A stretch of 64,000 nt of DNA, taken from positions 496,001-560,000 of the forward strand of contig NZ_VFNX01000001.1 in assembly GCF_006715785.1 (NCBI RefSeq), read 5' to 3'. The notes below the pieces were generated by a model, which saw nothing but the letters and a program-made list of their open reading frames with translations, searched no databases and was not told the DNA's origin. The position numbers and the translations under genes are program-made. This stretch comes from Streptomyces puniciscabiei. GTDB lineage: Bacteria; Actinomycetota; Actinomycetes; Streptomycetales; Streptomycetaceae. Below are positions 61,732 through 64,000 of this stretch, one piece after another; position 1 is the stretch's first letter; each line of letters begins with the position of its first letter.

Positions 61732-62235
61732 TTACGGGACCACGGTGAGGGTCAGTTGCCAGGCCCTTGAGGGCGGACCGTGTGGGTCGGGCGTGTAGGT
61801 GTCGGCCGAGCTGAGCGTCGCGGTCCCCGCAGAGGCGGCGCGCGCGGTGGCGGACCGAGTGCCGTCGGATGCGGTGTGGTCGTCGAGCAACGTGACGGTG
61901 TTCGGGCTGGAGCTCCTGACCGGTGCCCAGCCGTAGTTGGCCGGCGACTTGAGGGTCAGGTGGATCGTCGTGCCGAGCTTCAGGCAGGCGCTACGCAAGG
62001 GGTTGTCGGCCGGCGGGTACAAGACCGTGACGGTGCCGCTGAGGCACGGCCGGGTGGAGCTGGAGGCCGACGAGCCTGCAGAGGCCGAGGTCCCGTGGGA
62101 CGACCGGGTCGAGGTGGGGGCCGAGGGCCTGTTCTCGGCGGTCGCGGTGGCCCCGGTGCCGGACGCGCAGGCGGTGGCTGAAACAATGAGGGCGAGCACG
62201 GCGAGTGAACAGGAGCCGGTGCGGCGGTGTCTCAC
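61732..62235 (-). CDS. lipoprotein with related small beta domain
   Basis: A 167-aa protein. The lipobox is VSATAC; a Ser/Thr-rich linker follows, then LGTTIHLTLKSPANYGWAPVRSSSPNTVTLLDDHTASDGTRSATARAASAGTATL, which parallels the protein at 61400 (ITLRGSPAYGWTPV...DGTVRATVDAVGAGEAEL). GTG 62235. Chagasin-like fold probable; function unknown. Confidence 0.65.
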   Translation of the reverse strand: MRHRRTGSCSLAVLALIVSATACASGTGATATAENRPSAPTSTRSSHGTSASAGSSASSSTRPCLSGTVTVLYPPADNPLRSACLKLGTTIHLTLKSPANYGWAPVRSSSPNTVTLLDDHTASDGTRSATARAASAGTATLSSADTYTPDPHGPPSRAWQLTLTVVP

Positions 62236-62564
62236 GATGCCCCCAGGGTGGAGTCGGGACAGTCCGACGGTGGGACGCGGCTGAGGCTGGATCCGTTCCG
62301 TGATCCGGCGGGGACTCGCGCTCCCAACTACGGGCGATACAGGGAAATCCCTGGTGCCGATACAGAGGAAGCCCTGTGTTTTTACTGTGAGTTGACTGAA
62401 GTCTGTAAATTCTCGGTTGCTTCGCGCCACGCAGGCTGCATCTCTCTTGTTGCGTGACATGTCCGGTGCAACCATCCCGGATTGCGAACACGCGCTCCAT
62501 CGGCGTGAACGTCCTTCTTCTCCCCGCATGCCGGGCGATCTCCGGCTGGCCGAAAGGATGTTCC
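62236..62564. other. promoter region of secreted protein
   Basis: About 330 bp between divergent genes. CAGGGA-AA-TCCCTG (about 62340-62353) is a perfect short palindrome, and CGATACAG occurs twice around it; 62380-62420 is AT-rich. A regulated promoter is likely here. Confidence 0.5.
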
Positions 62565-64000
62565 GTGTCCCGATCCAGACGCAGACGCGGACGCATAGCC
62601 GCGCTCACCGCGGTCCTCACCGCAGTCCCCGCCCTCTGGCTCGCCGCCCCCGCGGCCCAGGCCGACCCCGCACCCCACACCCCGGCGGCCCACCACTCGG
62701 CCGACACCGGCCCCGCCGTCCGGCACGACACCTCCCCCACCCTGCGCTCCATGGCCGCCCACGCCCACCACGGACACCACGGCAGGAAGCAGCAGGACGA
62801 CGACCCCGGTGAGGCGCGCCTCCCGCACCCGCCCGCGTCCCACATCCCGGATCCGGTCGTGCAGTCCAGCCCCGGCGGGCCGTCCGCCCCTTCGACGGGC
62901 ACGAACTTCGAGGGCATCGGCGCCGGCAACTACTCGATCACCGGTGTCCCGCCGGACCCGAACGCCGCCGTCGGCTCCAGCCAGATCGTCGAGACCGTGA
63001 ACACCGCCTACGCGGTCTACTCCAAGAGCGGTGCCACCGTCCTCGCCCCGACCGACACCAGCACCCTGTGGTCCGGCTTCGGCGGATCCTGTCAGTCCAC
63101 CAACGACGGTGACGCGGTGGTCCGCTGGGACACCCTGGCCAGTCGCTGGGTGGTGACGCAGTTCGCGAACGTGTCCTCGTCCTCGGGCCCGTACTACGAG
63201 TGCGTGGCCGTCTCCAGCAGTTCGGACGCGACGGGCAGCTACTACCGCTACTCGTTCCAGTACGCGAACTTCCCGGACTACCCGAAGCTGTCGGTGTGGC
63301 CGGACGCGTACTACGTCACGTACAACATGTTCACCGCCTCCGGCACCTTCCTGAACGCCGAGGCGTGCGCCATGAACCGGTCGGCCATGCTCACCGGCGC
63401 GAGCGCCGCCCAGCAGTGCTTCACCACCTCGTCCTCCTACGGCGGCCTCCTCGGCGCGGACCTGGACGGCTCGACCGCGCCGCCGTCCGGGGAACCGGAG
63501 CTGATGGTGGGCCTGGGCACGACGAGTACGACGCTGGCGTACTGGAAGTTCCACGTCGACTGGGCGACGACCTCCAACTCGACGTTCAGCGGCCCGTCGA
63601 CGCTGACCGTGGCGTCGTACACCACCGCCTGTGGCAGTTCGGGCACCTGCATTCCGCAGACCGGGACCAGTCAGCAGCTCGACTCGCTGTCCGACCGGCT
63701 GATGTTCCGGCTGGCCTACCGCAACTTCGGCGATCACGAGTCGCTCGTCGTCAATCACGCGGTGACGGCGGGAAGTTCCGTGGGTGTGCGCTGGTACGAG
63801 CTGCGCATGTCCGGCGGCAACCCGACCGTGTACCAGCAGGGCACCTACGCCCCCGACTCCACCTACCGGTGGATGGGCTCGATCGCCGAGGACAAGACCG
63901 GCAACATCGCCCTCGGCTACTCCCAGTCCTCCTCCTCGGTGCACCCGTCGATCCGCTACACCGGACGCCTGGCCGGCGACACCCTCGGCACGATGACGCA
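62565..64000 (+). CDS. large secreted protein, incomplete
   Basis: More than 478 residues, running off the window. GTG 62565 with AAAGGA starts a signal peptide (VSRSRRRRGRIAALTAVLTAVPALWLAAPAAQA). The mature protein has a Pro/His-rich stretch, then a repeat-rich, Ser/Thr/Tyr-rich domain: NFEGIGAGNYSITGVPPDPNAAVGSSQIVETVNTAYAVYSKSGATVL, VVRWDTLASRWVVTQFANVSSSSGPYYECVAVS, YPKLSVWPDAYYVTYNMF. This looks like a beta-propeller of unknown function found in secreted proteins of several phyla. Confidence 0.8.
   Translation, partial: MSRSRRRRGRIAALTAVLTAVPALWLAAPAAQADPAPHTPAAHHSADTGPAVRHDTSPTLRSMAAHAHHGHHGRKQQDDDPGEARLPHPPASHIPDPVVQSSPGGPSAPSTGTNFEGIGAGNYSITGVPPDPNAAVGSSQIVETVNTAYAVYSKSGATVLAPTDTSTLWSGFGGSCQSTNDGDAVVRWDTLASRWVVTQFANVSSSSGPYYECVAVSSSSDATGSYYRYSFQYANFPDYPKLSVWPDAYYVTYNMFTASGTFLNAEACAMNRSAMLTGASAAQQCFTTSSSYGGLLGADLDGSTAPPSGEPELMVGLGTTSTTLAYWKFHVDWATTSNSTFSGPSTLTVASYTTACGSSGTCIPQTGTSQQLDSLSDRLMFRLAYRNFGDHESLVVNHAVTAGSSVGVRWYELRMSGGNPTVYQQGTYAPDSTYRWMGSIAEDKTGNIALGYSQSSSSVHPSIRYTGRLAGDTLGTMT

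Noticed and set aside
1..64000. tRNA, rRNA, insertion sequences, phage genes, CRISPR arrays
   Set aside because: I looked for cloverleaf-type ends, transposase or integrase motifs and spaced repeats and found none I could support.

Overview
The window is a high-GC actinomycete chromosome segment, almost certainly Streptomyces. The evidence is GC-rich third codon positions, GTG/TTG starts, an SsgA-like sporulation protein, several SpoIIE/HATPase regulators of the Streptomyces type, many TetR/HxlR/IclR regulators, and GC-rich palindromic repeats typical of the genus. Neither end falls at a gene boundary: the first gene is a 3' fragment and the last runs off the end.

Region 1 (1-31 kb) is an accessory area with scattered catabolic or redox genes: amidohydrolase/IclR pair, secreted alpha/beta hydrolase, DJ-1-like protein, NmrA-like protein, DapA-like aldolase, TDT carrier, zinc ADH with its TetR, a PAS-GAF-SpoIIE-HATPase protein, HxlR/SDR/MFS unit, and a ferredoxin/ferredoxin reductase/P450 operon. 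It holds an unusual number of decayed genes: SpoIIE pieces, an AtuA-like C-terminal half broken by a 22-bp duplication, nitrile hydratase, a TetR copy, a phosphorothioate-type McrA endonuclease tail, and MFS/TetR remnants. Three further genes carry single-base frameshifts.

Region 2 (28-43.5 kb) is oxidative catabolism. A self-sufficient CYP102/BM3-type P450 reductase is divergent from a TetR gene, and the same CCATAC-N3-GTATGG operator also lies in front of a small secreted protein. A zinc ADH follows, then two convergent TetR genes, then a tightly overlapping operon of extradiol dioxygenase, FAH-family hydrolase, FAD monooxygenase, acetoacetyl-CoA synthetase and DoxX protein, which looks like a ring-cleavage pathway ending in acetoacetate.

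Region 3 (44.4-60.6 kb) is the most interesting part. It joins a PvcA/Dit1-type isonitrile synthase, a P450 with an abnormal I-helix, an asparagine-synthetase-like amidotransferase and an MFS exporter to a metallophore-type ABC importer, a SigC-like ECF sigma factor, and copper proteins (CopZ-like chaperone, PCuAC, P-type ATPase, YcnI/DUF1775, and three Met/His-rich membrane proteins). I read it as a putative isonitrile chalkophore system. Five promoters in this region share the motif GGRAACT-like -35 (GGAACT core), exactly 16 bp, then CGACT/CGACC, and a sixth orphan copy lies between two genes. The motif fits an ECF sigma factor and links exporter/biosynthesis, importer, chaperone and copper-handling operons into one probable regulon.

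Region 4 (60.8-64 kb) has a small Cys-rich protein, two related small proteins (one a lipoprotein) facing each other, and the start of a large secreted protein of unknown function.
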